A stretch of 64,000 nucleotides of DNA from Blautia sp. An81 (GTDB taxonomy: Bacteria > Bacillota > Clostridia > Lachnospirales > Lachnospiraceae). The translations under genes were made by a program, and so were the position numbers. The stretch covers positions 62,001 through 126,000 of the forward strand of contig NZ_NFHH01000007.1 of assembly GCF_002161285.1 (NCBI RefSeq). The letters are read 5' to 3'. The notes beneath the pieces were generated by a model, which was given only the letters and a program-made list of their open reading frames with translations, ran no database searches and had not been told where the DNA came from. Shown in pieces: positions 8,079-16,820 of the stretch (the first letter of the stretch is position 1; each line of letters starts with the position of its first letter).

Positions 8079-8122
8079 ATATCCCTGGAGAAACTTTTGC
8101 CCCATAGTTTCCCCAGGGATAT
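8079..8122 (-). terminator. Terminator of the TIM-barrel isomerase gene
   Basis: A hairpin with arms ATATCCCTGG (from 8079) and CCAGGGATAT (to 8122), extended by AAAC/GTTT pairing. It is followed on the minus strand by TTTTATGAC. It lies between the isomerase stop and the folate promoter. Confidence 0.75.
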
Positions 8123-8136
8123 AGTAAAACAGTATC

Positions 8137-8925
8137 TCAACATTCTTCCATAATAGCTTGTACTGCCGACTTAGTATCTGTAAGAGGGAACAGTTCATAT
8201 CCTACCAGACCTTTATAGCCACAGCTTTCTAAATGCCGAAGAACCTTTTTGTACTGGATTTCTCCGGTCCCCGGCTCATGACGGCCCGGAACATCTGCCA
8301 CATGGATATGCCCCATCTGGTCTGCGTAGGCAGAGATTGTGTCGCAAAGGTTTCCTTCGTTAATCTGCATATGATACACATCATATAAAATCTTCAGTCT
8401 TGGGGAAGCAATCAGCCGGCAGATCTCTGCCCCCATCCTGGTAGTACTCAGAAAATTCCCCACATGGTCCACTGAAATATTCAAGGCCTCCAGGTTCAAA
8501 TTGATATTTTCCTGCTCTGCCAGCCTGGCGCAGGCCAGTAAGCCATCATACATACAGCAGATCTTAACTGTGTCCGAAAGCTCCTCATAATCCTTCACTA
8601 CAACGCCTCCTTCTCCCAATGCGTTGGAATGAATAGTCAGGCTGAATGCTCCTACCTTCTTGGCCGCTTCTATGGATTTTTTCAGTTCTTCCAGATATTT
8701 CTCTCTGTGTTCCGGATCTACCAGAGAATAGTCTGCATCTCCGTTAAATCCGCTGATAAGGATTTCTGCACTTTCAGCAGCCTCCTTGGTATCCTTCAGA
8801 TCTTTGTCCCTCCAATCCCAGAATTCCACTGCAGCAAATCCATCCTCCTTCGCTGCCTGAAACCGCTCCTTCCAGGGAAGTTCTGTGTATAACGTATCAA
8901 TACACGCACATTTCCGAAGACTCAT
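8137..8925 (-). CDS. TIM-barrel sugar isomerase, hydroxypyruvate isomerase-like
   Basis: A 262-residue AP-endonuclease-2/xylose-isomerase-like TIM barrel, close to the hydroxypyruvate isomerase (Hyi) family. Characteristic features: start CACIDTLYTELPWKERFQAAKEDGFAAVEFWDWRDKDL; metal-site Glu in NINLNLEALN; Asp/His in LKILYDVYHMQINEGNL; HIHVADVPGRHEPGTGEIQY, where Hyi places its substrate Arg/His; and a last Glu in GLVGYELFP. It should interconvert a ketose/aldose-type substrate using a divalent metal. The true substrate is unknown. It stands alone, with terminators on both sides and no adjacent sugar genes. Confidence 0.75.
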   Translation of the reverse strand: MSLRKCACIDTLYTELPWKERFQAAKEDGFAAVEFWDWRDKDLKDTKEAAESAEILISGFNGDADYSLVDPEHREKYLEELKKSIEAAKKVGAFSLTIHSNALGEGGVVVKDYEELSDTVKICCMYDGLLACARLAEQENINLNLEALNISVDHVGNFLSTTRMGAEICRLIASPRLKILYDVYHMQINEGNLCDTISAYADQMGHIHVADVPGRHEPGTGEIQYKKVLRHLESCGYKGLVGYELFPLTDTKSAVQAIMEEC

Positions 8926-8943
8926 CTTTTACACCTCATTTTA

Positions 8944-8999
8944 CAAAAATATTTACCCTCAGTATACAGAGTCAAACACTCCTTTGTCCACTGAGGGTA
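8944..8999 (-). terminator. Terminator of the ABC exporter operon
   Basis: Arms TACCCTCAGT (8954-8963) and ACTGAGGGTA (8990-8999) form a stem. On the minus strand it is followed by AATATTTTTG. It ends the MarR/ABC operon before the isomerase gene. Confidence 0.7.
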
Positions 9000-9042
9000 C
9001 TGTATTTTTTATGCGCTGTCAATATCTGAGAAAAAATTTTGA

Positions 9043-10854
9043 TTACGCAAACTGGCTGTTATAAAGCTGGGCGTAGGCCCCTCCTTTTTCTAACAGCTCT
9101 CTGTGCCGTCCCTGCTCAATAATGTTTCCATTCTCCATAAATAAGATCAGGTCTGCGTCCACAATAGTAGAAAGCCGGTGGGCGATCACAAAGCTGGTCC
9201 GGTTTTTCATCAGGCTGTGCATAGCCTTTCCGATTTCCATCTCTGTCCGGGTGTCTACGCTGGAAGTAGCCTCGTCCAGTATAAGAATTGGCGGATTGCA
9301 GAGAAAGACTCTCGCTATAGTCAGCAGCTGTCTCTGTCCCACAGAAATGTTCTCCGCTTCATTCTGCAGCACCGTATCATATCCCTTAGGCAGTGTCCTT
9401 ACAAAGAAATCCACTCTGGCTGCTTTGGCAGCGGCAACGATTTCTTCTCTGGTAGCGTCCGGTTTTCCGTAAGCAATATTCTCTGCAATGGTTCCCTGAA
9501 AAAGCCAGGTATCCTGAAGGACCATGCCGAAATTTTCTCTCAAGTTTCCTCTTGTGAGATTTCTGGTATCCACTCCCTCCAGAAGGATCCTGCCTCCATT
9601 TACCTCATAGAACCTCATAAGAAGATTGATCAATGTGGTCTTGCCTGCTCCTGTGCTTCCTACCACTGCGATCTTCTGTCCCGGTTTTGCCTGGAAGCTG
9701 ATATTTTCCATAAGGATTTTTTCCGGAGAATAGCCAAAGCGTACATTTTCAAATTCTACAAGGCCCCTGGCCTTCTCTACTACTTCTGGTTTTTCCGGTT
9801 CCGGAGATATTTCTTCTTCATCTAAGAGCTGGTAAACTCTCTCCACACAGGCCAGAGCAGACTGCATGGAATTTATCATATAAGCCCCTTCTGTCAAAGG
9901 CTCTCCTGCCTGATACACATACTGGAAAAAAGCCTGGAACCGTCCTACAGTAAGGGCGCCGTCCAGCAGAAGTTTCCCTGCAAACACCGCAATGCCCACC
10001 TGCCCCAGCCGGTTGATAAAGCGGATTGTGGGGTTAATGGCGTTGGTCACGAAATCCGCCCATTTGGAGGCCTGAGCCAGTTCCTCGTTCACCCGGTGCA
10101 TATCCCTGGAGCTGTTTTCTTCCTGGGTAAAGGCCTTAATAATATTTCTGCCGCTGTATGCCTCTTCCACTTGTCTGGTGACCTGGCTGACACACTGCTG
10201 CCGCCTGGCGGCAAACTCCAGTGTCTTGGCAGAAAAAACCTTGGTAGAAAGAAGGGAAAAGGCCATAAACACCAGAAAGATCAGGGTCAGCCCCACATGA
10301 AAGCGGAACATCATGATGAGAGAGCCCACCACAAGTCCCACTGCGGAAAACAGTTTCAGAAGTCCCGTCTGAAGAGCCTCTGCGTTTTTGTCCAGATCGT
10401 TTACTGCCCGGCTCATGATCTCTCCAGGCTGATGGCCGTCAAAGTAGGAGAGGGGAAGCCGGTCCAGTTTCTGACTGATATCTGTCCTCAGCTTCAGGCT
10501 GAGGCGTTCTGCAAAACTGGCCATAAGAAAATTCTGAAGGCCGTAAAACAGGGAAGTAACCCCATATATTACCAGAAGAGTACAGATTTCTTTTCCTCCT
10601 GATTCCCAGGTCACTGAAAATGCCTGTCCCCCTCTGGCTGCCTCCTGTATCTTTTCCCAGAGCAGGTCAATGATCCCTGCACTGTAAACAGGAGCTAAAA
10701 TAGAAAGCAGGGTGTAAAATATTACAGATACAAAAACCACCAGCAGCCGTCCATGCTGTTCTTCTACCGAGTTCCACATCCGTTTCAAAGTCTCCAGCGG
10801 ACGGCTGGGCATTTCAAATTCTTCTTCAAATAAGGCCTGATTGTTCTCTTCCAT
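9043..10854 (-). CDS. Half-ABC exporter, membrane domain plus ATPase (second partner)
   Basis: A 603-residue type IV ABC half-transporter. A cytoplasmic lead of about 40 residues is followed by six membrane segments (about 38-325). The nucleotide-binding domain (about 365-600) has Walker A GSTGAGKTTL, the Q-loop, signature ENISVGQRQL, Walker B ILILDEATSSVD and H-loop IAHRLST. The signature is NISVGQ rather than LSGGQ, as in the partner type of many heterodimeric exporters. The start lies two bases after the stop of the other half-transporter, so the two are probably made together and form a heterodimer. Substrate is unknown; drug or lipid-like compounds are usual for MarR-linked pairs. Confidence 0.9.
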   Translation of the reverse strand: MEENNQALFEEEFEMPSRPLETLKRMWNSVEEQHGRLLVVFVSVIFYTLLSILAPVYSAGIIDLLWEKIQEAARGGQAFSVTWESGGKEICTLLVIYGVTSLFYGLQNFLMASFAERLSLKLRTDISQKLDRLPLSYFDGHQPGEIMSRAVNDLDKNAEALQTGLLKLFSAVGLVVGSLIMMFRFHVGLTLIFLVFMAFSLLSTKVFSAKTLEFAARRQQCVSQVTRQVEEAYSGRNIIKAFTQEENSSRDMHRVNEELAQASKWADFVTNAINPTIRFINRLGQVGIAVFAGKLLLDGALTVGRFQAFFQYVYQAGEPLTEGAYMINSMQSALACVERVYQLLDEEEISPEPEKPEVVEKARGLVEFENVRFGYSPEKILMENISFQAKPGQKIAVVGSTGAGKTTLINLLMRFYEVNGGRILLEGVDTRNLTRGNLRENFGMVLQDTWLFQGTIAENIAYGKPDATREEIVAAAKAARVDFFVRTLPKGYDTVLQNEAENISVGQRQLLTIARVFLCNPPILILDEATSSVDTRTEMEIGKAMHSLMKNRTSFVIAHRLSTIVDADLILFMENGNIIEQGRHRELLEKGGAYAQLYNSQFA

Positions 10855-10856
10855 AC

Positions 10857-12581
10857 TTACTCCCCTCCTTTCATCTGGGATCTGGCAATATCCCTGTAAA
10901 CGTCACAGTTTTCCATCAGATATTCGTGGGTTCCTATTCCTGCGATTTCGCCCTCATCCAGGACTACGATCTGGCTGGCATGTAAGATGGTGCTGATCCT
11001 CTGGGCAATGATCAATACCGCCGCTTCTTTTGTCTCTTCTTTCAAAGCCTCTCTCAGAGCCTTGTCTGTCTTAAAGTCCAGGGCTGAAAAGCTGTCGTCA
11101 AAAATATAAAGGTCGCTGTCCTTCATCAGGGCTCTGGCAATACAAAGCCTCTGCTTCTGACCGCCTGAGAAATTCGTTCCTCCCTGGGCAACTCTTGTCT
11201 CCAGGCCCTGGGGCAGATTTTTTACAAAGTCTGCCTGGGCAATCTCCAGAGCATGGAGCATTTCTTCTTTTCCGGCGTTTTCTTTCCCATGGGCCAGATT
11301 TTCCCCGATGGTCCCGGAAAAAAGCCAGGCTTTCTGAGGCACATAAGAAATCTCCTGCCGCAGTTCTTTCTGGGGGAGGTTACGAAGGTCCTGTCCTTTC
11401 AGTAGAATGCTCCCCTGGCTGACATCATGAAATCTCAGGATCAGTCTGGCTATGGTAGATTTTCCGCTTCCTGTGCTTCCGATAATGGCCGTGGTTTCTC
11501 CCCTTCTGCAGGAGAAGCTGATGTTCTTCAAGGTGTTTTCCTCTGCATCAGAAAACCGGAAATTTACGTCTTCAAAGCGGAGTACCTCCTGGGTATTATC
11601 CCAGTTCCCTTTGACGCAGTCTTTAGAGTCCTGGATTTCCGGCTCTGTTTTCAGCACTTCCTCCATACGGCGGATGCAGACTCTGGCCCTGGGTAAAAGT
11701 ATGATCACCATCTGGGCCATGATAATATAAAATAATATTAAAATGGCATATTCCGCCAGTGCCGTAATGTCCCCGATCTGCATAAATCCTTTTCCGATTC
11801 TGTTTCCTCCCAGCCACAGGATCAGAACAATACACAGATTGATAACTGTGAAAGCTGCTACGTCCAGGCCGGCAAAAAGCCTGTTTGCCTGAATAGAAGA
11901 CTCTGCATAATTCTCAAAGGTTTTCCTCATTCTGCCTTCTTCTCTTTTTTCCTTGTGGAAAGCCCGTATTACCCGGACTCCTGTGATATTTTCCCGAAGG
12001 ACCACATTCATCCTGTCCAGGAATCGCTGCAGCCGGTCAAAAATTTCCGACGCTTTTCTGGTCACAACCAGAGCCAGTACAACAATAAGAACTGTCACTC
12101 CAATGAGCAGCAGTCCCATCTGGCTGTCTATGGCAAAGGCCATAGAGGTTCCCATGATACATACCACCGGAACCGGGATTACCATCTGAATACACCAGAC
12201 TACCGCCTGCTGGATTACATTAATGTCATTTAAGGTCCTGGTGATCATAGAGCCAGTTCCAAATCTCTGGAAATCCTCTCCTGAAAATTCCAGGGATTTG
12301 TCATATACTGCATTTCTCATATCCTGGCCAATCTTTGCGGAAAGCTCCGCACAGAGATAGCTGCCTGCCAGAGCGCCGGCGCCGGCAAGAAAAGCGATCA
12401 GGATCATCTGACCGCCTTTTTCCAGCATATAGCTTAAGTTGCCTCCTGCCACTCCCATATTTACCATATCTGCCGTCAGTCTGGGTATCAAGAGTCCTCC
12501 TGCCACATCCAGTATGGTTACCAGCAGCGTAAAAAAACACAATCCTTTATACGGTTTCATAAACCGCAGTACCGTTTTCAT
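10857..12581 (-). CDS. Half-ABC exporter, membrane domain plus ATPase (first partner)
   Basis: A 574-residue ABC half-exporter. Six membrane segments occupy about residues 15-290. The ATPase domain has Walker A GSTGSGKSTI, signature NFSGGQKQRL, Walker B LYIFDDSFSALD and switch His replaced by Gln in VLIIAQRISTI. The Walker B motif ends in Asp rather than the catalytic Glu (IFDDSFSALD). With the Gln switch, this marks this half as the degenerate ATP site of a heterodimer, while the partner encoded at 9043 has a canonical DEATSSVD and His. It follows the marR gene by 36 bases and is likely repressed by it. Confidence 0.9.
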   Translation of the reverse strand: MKTVLRFMKPYKGLCFFTLLVTILDVAGGLLIPRLTADMVNMGVAGGNLSYMLEKGGQMILIAFLAGAGALAGSYLCAELSAKIGQDMRNAVYDKSLEFSGEDFQRFGTGSMITRTLNDINVIQQAVVWCIQMVIPVPVVCIMGTSMAFAIDSQMGLLLIGVTVLIVVLALVVTRKASEIFDRLQRFLDRMNVVLRENITGVRVIRAFHKEKREEGRMRKTFENYAESSIQANRLFAGLDVAAFTVINLCIVLILWLGGNRIGKGFMQIGDITALAEYAILILFYIIMAQMVIILLPRARVCIRRMEEVLKTEPEIQDSKDCVKGNWDNTQEVLRFEDVNFRFSDAEENTLKNISFSCRRGETTAIIGSTGSGKSTIARLILRFHDVSQGSILLKGQDLRNLPQKELRQEISYVPQKAWLFSGTIGENLAHGKENAGKEEMLHALEIAQADFVKNLPQGLETRVAQGGTNFSGGQKQRLCIARALMKDSDLYIFDDSFSALDFKTDKALREALKEETKEAAVLIIAQRISTILHASQIVVLDEGEIAGIGTHEYLMENCDVYRDIARSQMKGGE

Positions 12582-12617
12582 AAAATCCTCCTGTCATGTC
12601 TTTCTTTTCCGTAATTG

Positions 12618-13061
12618 TCAGATTTTCTCTGCTCCTTCCCTCATAAATCTGGTATATTTTCGGAGGATCTGCGTAATCTTTTCCTGTTCCTCCACTTCCA
12701 GATTTTCGAAAACCTGGTGTTCCAGGCTCAGCACCCGGTCCACAGTCTTTTTGGCAAACGCTTCTCCTTCTTCTGTAAAGGAAAGAGTCTTGTTTCTTCT
12801 GTCACCGGAAACTGCTTCCAGCTGAAGATATCCCTGTTTTTCCAGGTTTTTAATTGCAGAATTTACCGTCTGCCGGCTCATGGACATCTCCTGGGCAATT
12901 TCCGACTGGGTCAGTTCCCTGTTTGCCTCCCTCATAGTACACAGTATCCACATGGCGCTGTCGGAAAGTCCAAACTTCAGAGCCAGCATGTGGTATACAT
13001 CATCTATTTCCTTAGAGGCGCTGATAAATTCCTGATATCGTTTCTCTGTTCCTGCTTCCAA
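12618..13061 (-). CDS. MarR family transcriptional regulator
   Basis: A 147-residue winged-helix repressor. The DNA-binding region is at about residues 50-110 (LTQSEIAQEMSMSRQTVNSAIKNLEKQGYLQLEAVSGDRRNKTLSFTEEGEAFA). It has the family's D-R-R wing and flanking dimerisation helices. It is the first gene of an operon with two half-ABC exporters. A perfect 15-bp inverted repeat covers its promoter (13136-13184), so it most likely represses its own operon until a ligand, perhaps an exported drug, releases it. The ligand is not predictable. Confidence 0.9.
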   Translation of the reverse strand: MEAGTEKRYQEFISASKEIDDVYHMLALKFGLSDSAMWILCTMREANRELTQSEIAQEMSMSRQTVNSAIKNLEKQGYLQLEAVSGDRRNKTLSFTEEGEAFAKKTVDRVLSLEHQVFENLEVEEQEKITQILRKYTRFMREGAEKI

Positions 13062-13135
13062 ATATCCTCCTCCTTATCCTCAAAAAATCAAAAGCCCCGA
13101 TGCAGGCATGTCTCTTTGACTTTGTTGCCCGCAGA

Positions 13136-13189
13136 AATAATCCGAAATCGGAGTATAGAGAGTATATTACGATTTCGGATTATTGTCAA
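13136..13189 (-). promoter_or_regulatory. Promoter and MarR operator of the exporter operon
   Basis: On the minus strand TTGACA (13184-13189), a 17-base spacer and TATACT (13161-13166) form a consensus promoter. A perfect 15-bp inverted repeat, AATAATCCGAAATCG at 13136-13150 and its complement at 13170-13184, brackets it. One arm fills the -35/-10 spacer and the other lies just past the start site. This is a typical autorepression layout for the adjacent MarR protein. Confidence 0.8.
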
Positions 13190-13192
13190 GAT

Positions 13193-13250
13193 AAAACTCC
13201 TAAATATAAGGGGTTTTTCTTTATTTTTGCCCTTATATTTAGGAGTTTTT
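13193..13250 (-). terminator. Terminator of the molybdate/molybdopterin operon
   Basis: A perfect 19-bp stem (13193-13211 with 13231-13249, core ACTCCTAAATATAAGG) with an A/T-rich loop. T-runs flank both sides. It lies immediately upstream of the MarR promoter and after the MOSC gene, the last gene of the mod operon. Confidence 0.8.
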
Positions 13251-13262
13251 ATAATTGTTCCT

Positions 13263-13694
13263 TTATTCCAGAACCGTAAGCTCGTCTCCTTCCCGGATCC
13301 GCCCGCCCCGGATCACTCTGGCAAACACCCCTTCTCTTGGCATAATGCAGTCTCCCATGATCTTGTATATCTCACATCCGCTGTGACATTCCTTCCCGAT
13401 CTGGGTCATCTCCAGCACCACATCCCCGGATTGAAAACGGGTGCCTACAGGAAGATTTTTAAAATCTATACCGCTGACAATGAGATTTTCTCCGAAGGCC
13501 CCGTCTTCCACAGGGGCTCCCTTTTTCTTGAAGTCCTGTATCTTTTCGTAGGAAAGCAGACTTACCTGACGATGCCATTTACCTGCATGGGCATCATTTT
13601 CCAGCCCAAAATCTTCTATAAACAAAGCTTCATGGACATTTCTCTTCTGCGTGCCTTTCTTTTCGCTGATACAGATTGCCATGACTTTTCCCAT
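13263..13694 (-). CDS. MOSC domain protein
   Basis: A 143-residue stand-alone MOSC domain (Moco sulfurase C-terminal type). Features are FIEDFGLENDAHAGKWHRQVSLLS near the N-terminus, GAFGENLIVSGIDFKNLPVGTRF in the middle and the conserved Cys in IGKECHSGCEIYKIMGDCIMPREGVFARV. MOSC proteins are thought to handle sulfur on a cysteine for the molybdenum cofactor or to bind it. As the last gene after moaA and a molybdopterin-binding protein, it likely takes part in cofactor finishing for the upstream aldehyde oxidoreductase. Exact reaction unknown. Confidence 0.85.
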   Translation of the reverse strand: MGKVMAICISEKKGTQKRNVHEALFIEDFGLENDAHAGKWHRQVSLLSYEKIQDFKKKGAPVEDGAFGENLIVSGIDFKNLPVGTRFQSGDVVLEMTQIGKECHSGCEIYKIMGDCIMPREGVFARVIRGGRIREGDELTVLE

Positions 13695-13735
13695 TTCTCC
13701 ACCTCCATGAAAAACTGTAAACTGCCCCTCCAGAG

Positions 13736-14710
13736 CTATCCGCCAATCTGGGACATCATATGGGTCTCCACTTCCCCAGTATCCTTCTCTCCGAATCTGT
13801 GACTCTGGGGCTTATCTCTGATCGCCTGTTCCACAGCCCTTTTCAGAGTTTCCTGACTGGCCCCTTCTCTCAGCAGCTTTCTCAAATCTGTCCCTGTCTC
13901 ATACTGAAGGCAGGTTTTTAAAAATCCCTGAGAGGTCAGCCGTACCCGGTTGCAGCTGCCGCAGAATTTATGGCTCAGTGCACTGATAAAGCCGATTTTT
14001 CCAAAAAATCCTGGAAAGCTATAGTAATGGGCTGGTCCGTTACCCAGTTTTTCCTGGCAGGGACTAGGTGTCCCATATTTTTCCCGGAGCTGTTTAAGCA
14101 GCTCTTCTTCTCCCACTGACCTGAACTGTCTTCCCAAGCCAATAGGCATCATCTCTATATAACGCACATGTACAGGATAGTGTCTGGCCAGTTCTGCTAT
14201 TTCCAGAACTTCCTGGTCTTCCCTTCCCAGAGGCACACAGTTGATCTTCAGGGGAATTTCCGGATATTTCAGCGCCTCGTAAAATCCCTCCAGAACTTTA
14301 TCTAATCCCCTTCTTCTGGTAATCTCTGCAAAAACCTCCGGATTCAGGGTATCCAGGCTCAGATTGATCCCGTCTATTCCTGCCTCCCCAAGTTCTCCCA
14401 GAGCTTCCTTCAAAAACAGACCGTTGGTGGTCAGAGTAACCTTTTCTATTCCCGGCAGTACCTTTAACTTTTTTACCAGCCAGGGAAGGTCCCTGCGCAC
14501 CAGAGGTTCTCCTCCGGTCAGCTTGATCTTCCGGATCCCCAGACTGGCAAAGACCTCCGCCAAAGTGACGATTTCGTCATAGCTGAGAATTTCTTCATGG
14601 GAAACCATGGACACGCCTTCCTCAGGCATACAATAGAGGCATCTCAGATTACAGCGGTCTGTCACTGAAATCCGTATATAATCGATTTCTCTTCCATATT
14701 TGTCAAACAT
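13736..14710 (-). CDS. moaA: GTP 3',8-cyclase MoaA
   Basis: About 324 residues from the ATG at 14710, where the family N-terminus MFDKYGREIDYIRISVTDRCNL begins with GGAGA upstream; an open frame extends about 60 bases further. Radical SAM cluster Cys in CNLRCLYCMPEEG. SAM-binding KLTGGEP and LTTNGL. The second 4Fe-4S cluster, which binds GTP, in FCGSCNRVRLTSQGFLKTCL. It ends in Gly-Gly (SQIGG), the C-terminal tail needed for activity in MoaA. It catalyses the first step of molybdopterin synthesis. No moaC, moaE or moaD was found in this window, so the rest of the pathway is encoded elsewhere. Confidence 0.95.
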   Translation of the reverse strand: MFDKYGREIDYIRISVTDRCNLRCLYCMPEEGVSMVSHEEILSYDEIVTLAEVFASLGIRKIKLTGGEPLVRRDLPWLVKKLKVLPGIEKVTLTTNGLFLKEALGELGEAGIDGINLSLDTLNPEVFAEITRRRGLDKVLEGFYEALKYPEIPLKINCVPLGREDQEVLEIAELARHYPVHVRYIEMMPIGLGRQFRSVGEEELLKQLREKYGTPSPCQEKLGNGPAHYYSFPGFFGKIGFISALSHKFCGSCNRVRLTSQGFLKTCLQYETGTDLRKLLREGASQETLKRAVEQAIRDKPQSHRFGEKDTGEVETHMMSQIGG

Positions 14711-14736
14711 ATCTCCGGTCTCCCTCCTTTGTGATA

Positions 14737-15759
14737 TCAGCCCGTTCCAAATCCGCAGTCCGGCCAGCGGCATTCCTCACATCCCAGGCACAGGCCGCCG
14801 TTTCCAAGTCTGGTAATATCCTTTCTGGAGACCTGTATTCCAGCCGCAGTCTTAGGCAGGACCAGATCAAAAATCGTAGTCTTCGCATACATTACACAGC
14901 CTGGCAGTCCCATGACCGGAGTTCCATCAGGAAAATAAGCCAGACAGAACATAGCTCCCGGAAGCACCGGAGCTCCATAGGTGACCACCTGAGCGCCGCT
15001 TTCCTTTATGGCTCCCGGCGTCTGGTCGTCGGGATCTACACTCATGCCTCCTGTGGCTATAATAAGCTCGCAGCCTCTGGCTTTCAGTTCCAGGATTGCC
15101 TCTGTGATCTTCTCTTTTTCATCTCCAACAATAATATGCTCCTCTGCCTGTATTCCGTACTGTTCCAGCTTTTTCTTCACCACAGGAGTAAATTTGTCCT
15201 GAATTCTTCCATAAAATACTTCGTTTCCTGTAGTCACGATCCCGGCTTTTTTCAGCCGGTAAGGCAAGAGCTGGCAGAGAGGTTTTTCCCCTGCAGTCTT
15301 TTTGACCAGCTCCATTTTTTCTTTTTTGATCACCAGAGGGATCACCCTGGTTCCCAGGAGCTTATCCCCTTTTTTCACCGGAGTATTGCTGTGCCTGGTA
15401 GCGATCATTACCTGGTCGATCTCATTAATGGCATTCAGTCTTTCCACGTCAACCAGAAACAATCCGTCACAGGCTGCAGTCAGCTCGATTTTACCCTCTT
15501 TTACCTCAGAAGGGATCATATTTTCTCCCTGACATACCTGGCATAAAATCTCCGCCCCTTCGTTTTCGTGATAAACAGTATCATCCTTTTCCCACACATA
15601 AAGCTGGTCTTTTCCCATGCTCAGAAGTACGGGAATATCTTCCCGGGCAACAATATGCCCTTTCCGAAACCGGGGGCCTTTCACTACTCCCGGAATGATC
15701 TGGGTCAGATCGTGGCAGAGCACCTGTCCTACCGCGTCCTCCGTCCGTATTAATTTCAT
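14737..15759 (-). CDS. MoeA/MogA-like molybdopterin-binding protein
   Basis: A 340-residue protein whose C-terminal half (about 165-320) is a MoCF-biosynthesis (MoeA/MogA-like) fold: KAGIVTTGNEVFYGRI, then GCELIIATGGMSVDPDDQTPGAI and the G-x-P-G-x-x loop MGLPGCVMYAKTTIFDLVLP. It is shorter than MoeA (about 400) and lacks its full domain set. Family relatives occur beside selenium- or xanthine-dehydrogenase-type molybdenum hydroxylases. The C-terminus carries a cysteine-rich tail (CLGCEECRWPDCGFGTG) that looks metal- or cluster-binding. Its start overlaps the modC stop by four bases, so it is coupled to molybdate uptake. Probable role: binding molybdopterin and helping metal insertion or modification. 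Confidence 0.85.
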   Translation of the reverse strand: MKLIRTEDAVGQVLCHDLTQIIPGVVKGPRFRKGHIVAREDIPVLLSMGKDQLYVWEKDDTVYHENEGAEILCQVCQGENMIPSEVKEGKIELTAACDGLFLVDVERLNAINEIDQVMIATRHSNTPVKKGDKLLGTRVIPLVIKKEKMELVKKTAGEKPLCQLLPYRLKKAGIVTTGNEVFYGRIQDKFTPVVKKKLEQYGIQAEEHIIVGDEKEKITEAILELKARGCELIIATGGMSVDPDDQTPGAIKESGAQVVTYGAPVLPGAMFCLAYFPDGTPVMGLPGCVMYAKTTIFDLVLPKTAAGIQVSRKDITRLGNGGLCLGCEECRWPDCGFGTG

Positions 15760-16820
15760 ATATCATCCTCCTGTGGCTCCGGATACAGAAGCAGGACATT
15801 CTGGGGGGCAATACCAAGTTTCTCCGGCATGGTCCTGGGATTTCTGTCCTTAGGCAGTCTCCACCACAAATCCGGCGTCCCTTCTTTTTGTCCTGCATAC
15901 CGGAACAATATTCTCATTTCAAAAGGTTCTTCTTTTTCCGATGCATAGGAAACCGGAAAAATATTTTCCCTGGCTTTGGGGTTAAAGTAATGAGCCCGGA
16001 GGCCCACGGCGCACACATGATCTTTTACTGGTTTTCCTGTACGCAGACGGATTCCCCAATCTGGAACTTCCACCTCATATTCCCCGGTCTTTCTGGCCTC
16101 AGCAATATTTTTGCAGCCGGTCAGCTCTGCTCCTGCCCAGCTTCCCGGGTCGGCAAAAAGTTTTTTTGTATCATCGGTCTTCAGGATTTTTCCATTTTCC
16201 ATAACTGCTGTCCGGCCACAGAGATAATATATTTCATCCCGGCTGTGACTTACCAGCAGCACATCCTTTCCATACCCTGCAAGGATGTCTTTTACCTGTA
16301 TCTGCAGCAGCTCCCGCAGATAAGAATCCAAGGCGCTGAAAGGCTCATCCAGCAAAAGCACCTCCGGCTCACTGACCAGGATCCGGGCCAGGGCCGTCCT
16401 CTGCTGCTGTCCTCCGCTGAGCTGTCCCGGATACAGCTTCCTCTGAGCTGTAAGATCCATTTTCTCAAGCATTTCCTCCATTTTCTTTCTGCGAATGCCT
16501 TTATCCTTCTCCCTGGATAAACCGCAGAGAATATTCTTCTCCACTGTCATATTGGGAAACAGCGCATAATTCTGGAACAGATATCCTACTCTTCGTTCCT
16601 GAGGTTTCAGATTAATTTTCTTTTCACTGTCAAAAAGCACTCTGTCATCCAAAACAATCCTTCCTCTGTCAGGCTTTTCAATGCCGGCAATGGCCTTCAA
16701 AGTCATACTCTTTCCGCAGCCGGAAGCCCCCAAAAGGCCAGTGATGCCTCCCGGATGTTCCAGATCCACAGATAATCGGAAGCTGCCCAGTTTTTTCTCT
16801 ATATGAACGGAAAGGCTCAT
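15756..16820 (-). CDS. modC: Molybdate ABC transporter ATPase ModC
   Basis: A 354-residue ABC ATPase: Walker A GASGCGKSMTL, Q-loop LFQNYALFPNMTVE, signature QLSGGQQQRTAL, Walker B VLLLDEPFSALDS, H-loop LLVSHSRDE. The region after about residue 235 corresponds to the regulatory domain of ModC, but I cannot see a clear Mop/TOBE motif in it. The start overlaps the modB stop by four bases (ATGA). It powers molybdate (or tungstate) import. Placement with moaA, the molybdopterin-binding protein and a molybdenum enzyme supports molybdate as substrate. Confidence 0.92.
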   Translation of the reverse strand: MSLSVHIEKKLGSFRLSVDLEHPGGITGLLGASGCGKSMTLKAIAGIEKPDRGRIVLDDRVLFDSEKKINLKPQERRVGYLFQNYALFPNMTVEKNILCGLSREKDKGIRRKKMEEMLEKMDLTAQRKLYPGQLSGGQQQRTALARILVSEPEVLLLDEPFSALDSYLRELLQIQVKDILAGYGKDVLLVSHSRDEIYYLCGRTAVMENGKILKTDDTKKLFADPGSWAGAELTGCKNIAEARKTGEYEVEVPDWGIRLRTGKPVKDHVCAVGLRAHYFNPKARENIFPVSYASEKEEPFEMRILFRYAGQKEGTPDLWWRLPKDRNPRTMPEKLGIAPQNVLLLYPEPQEDDI

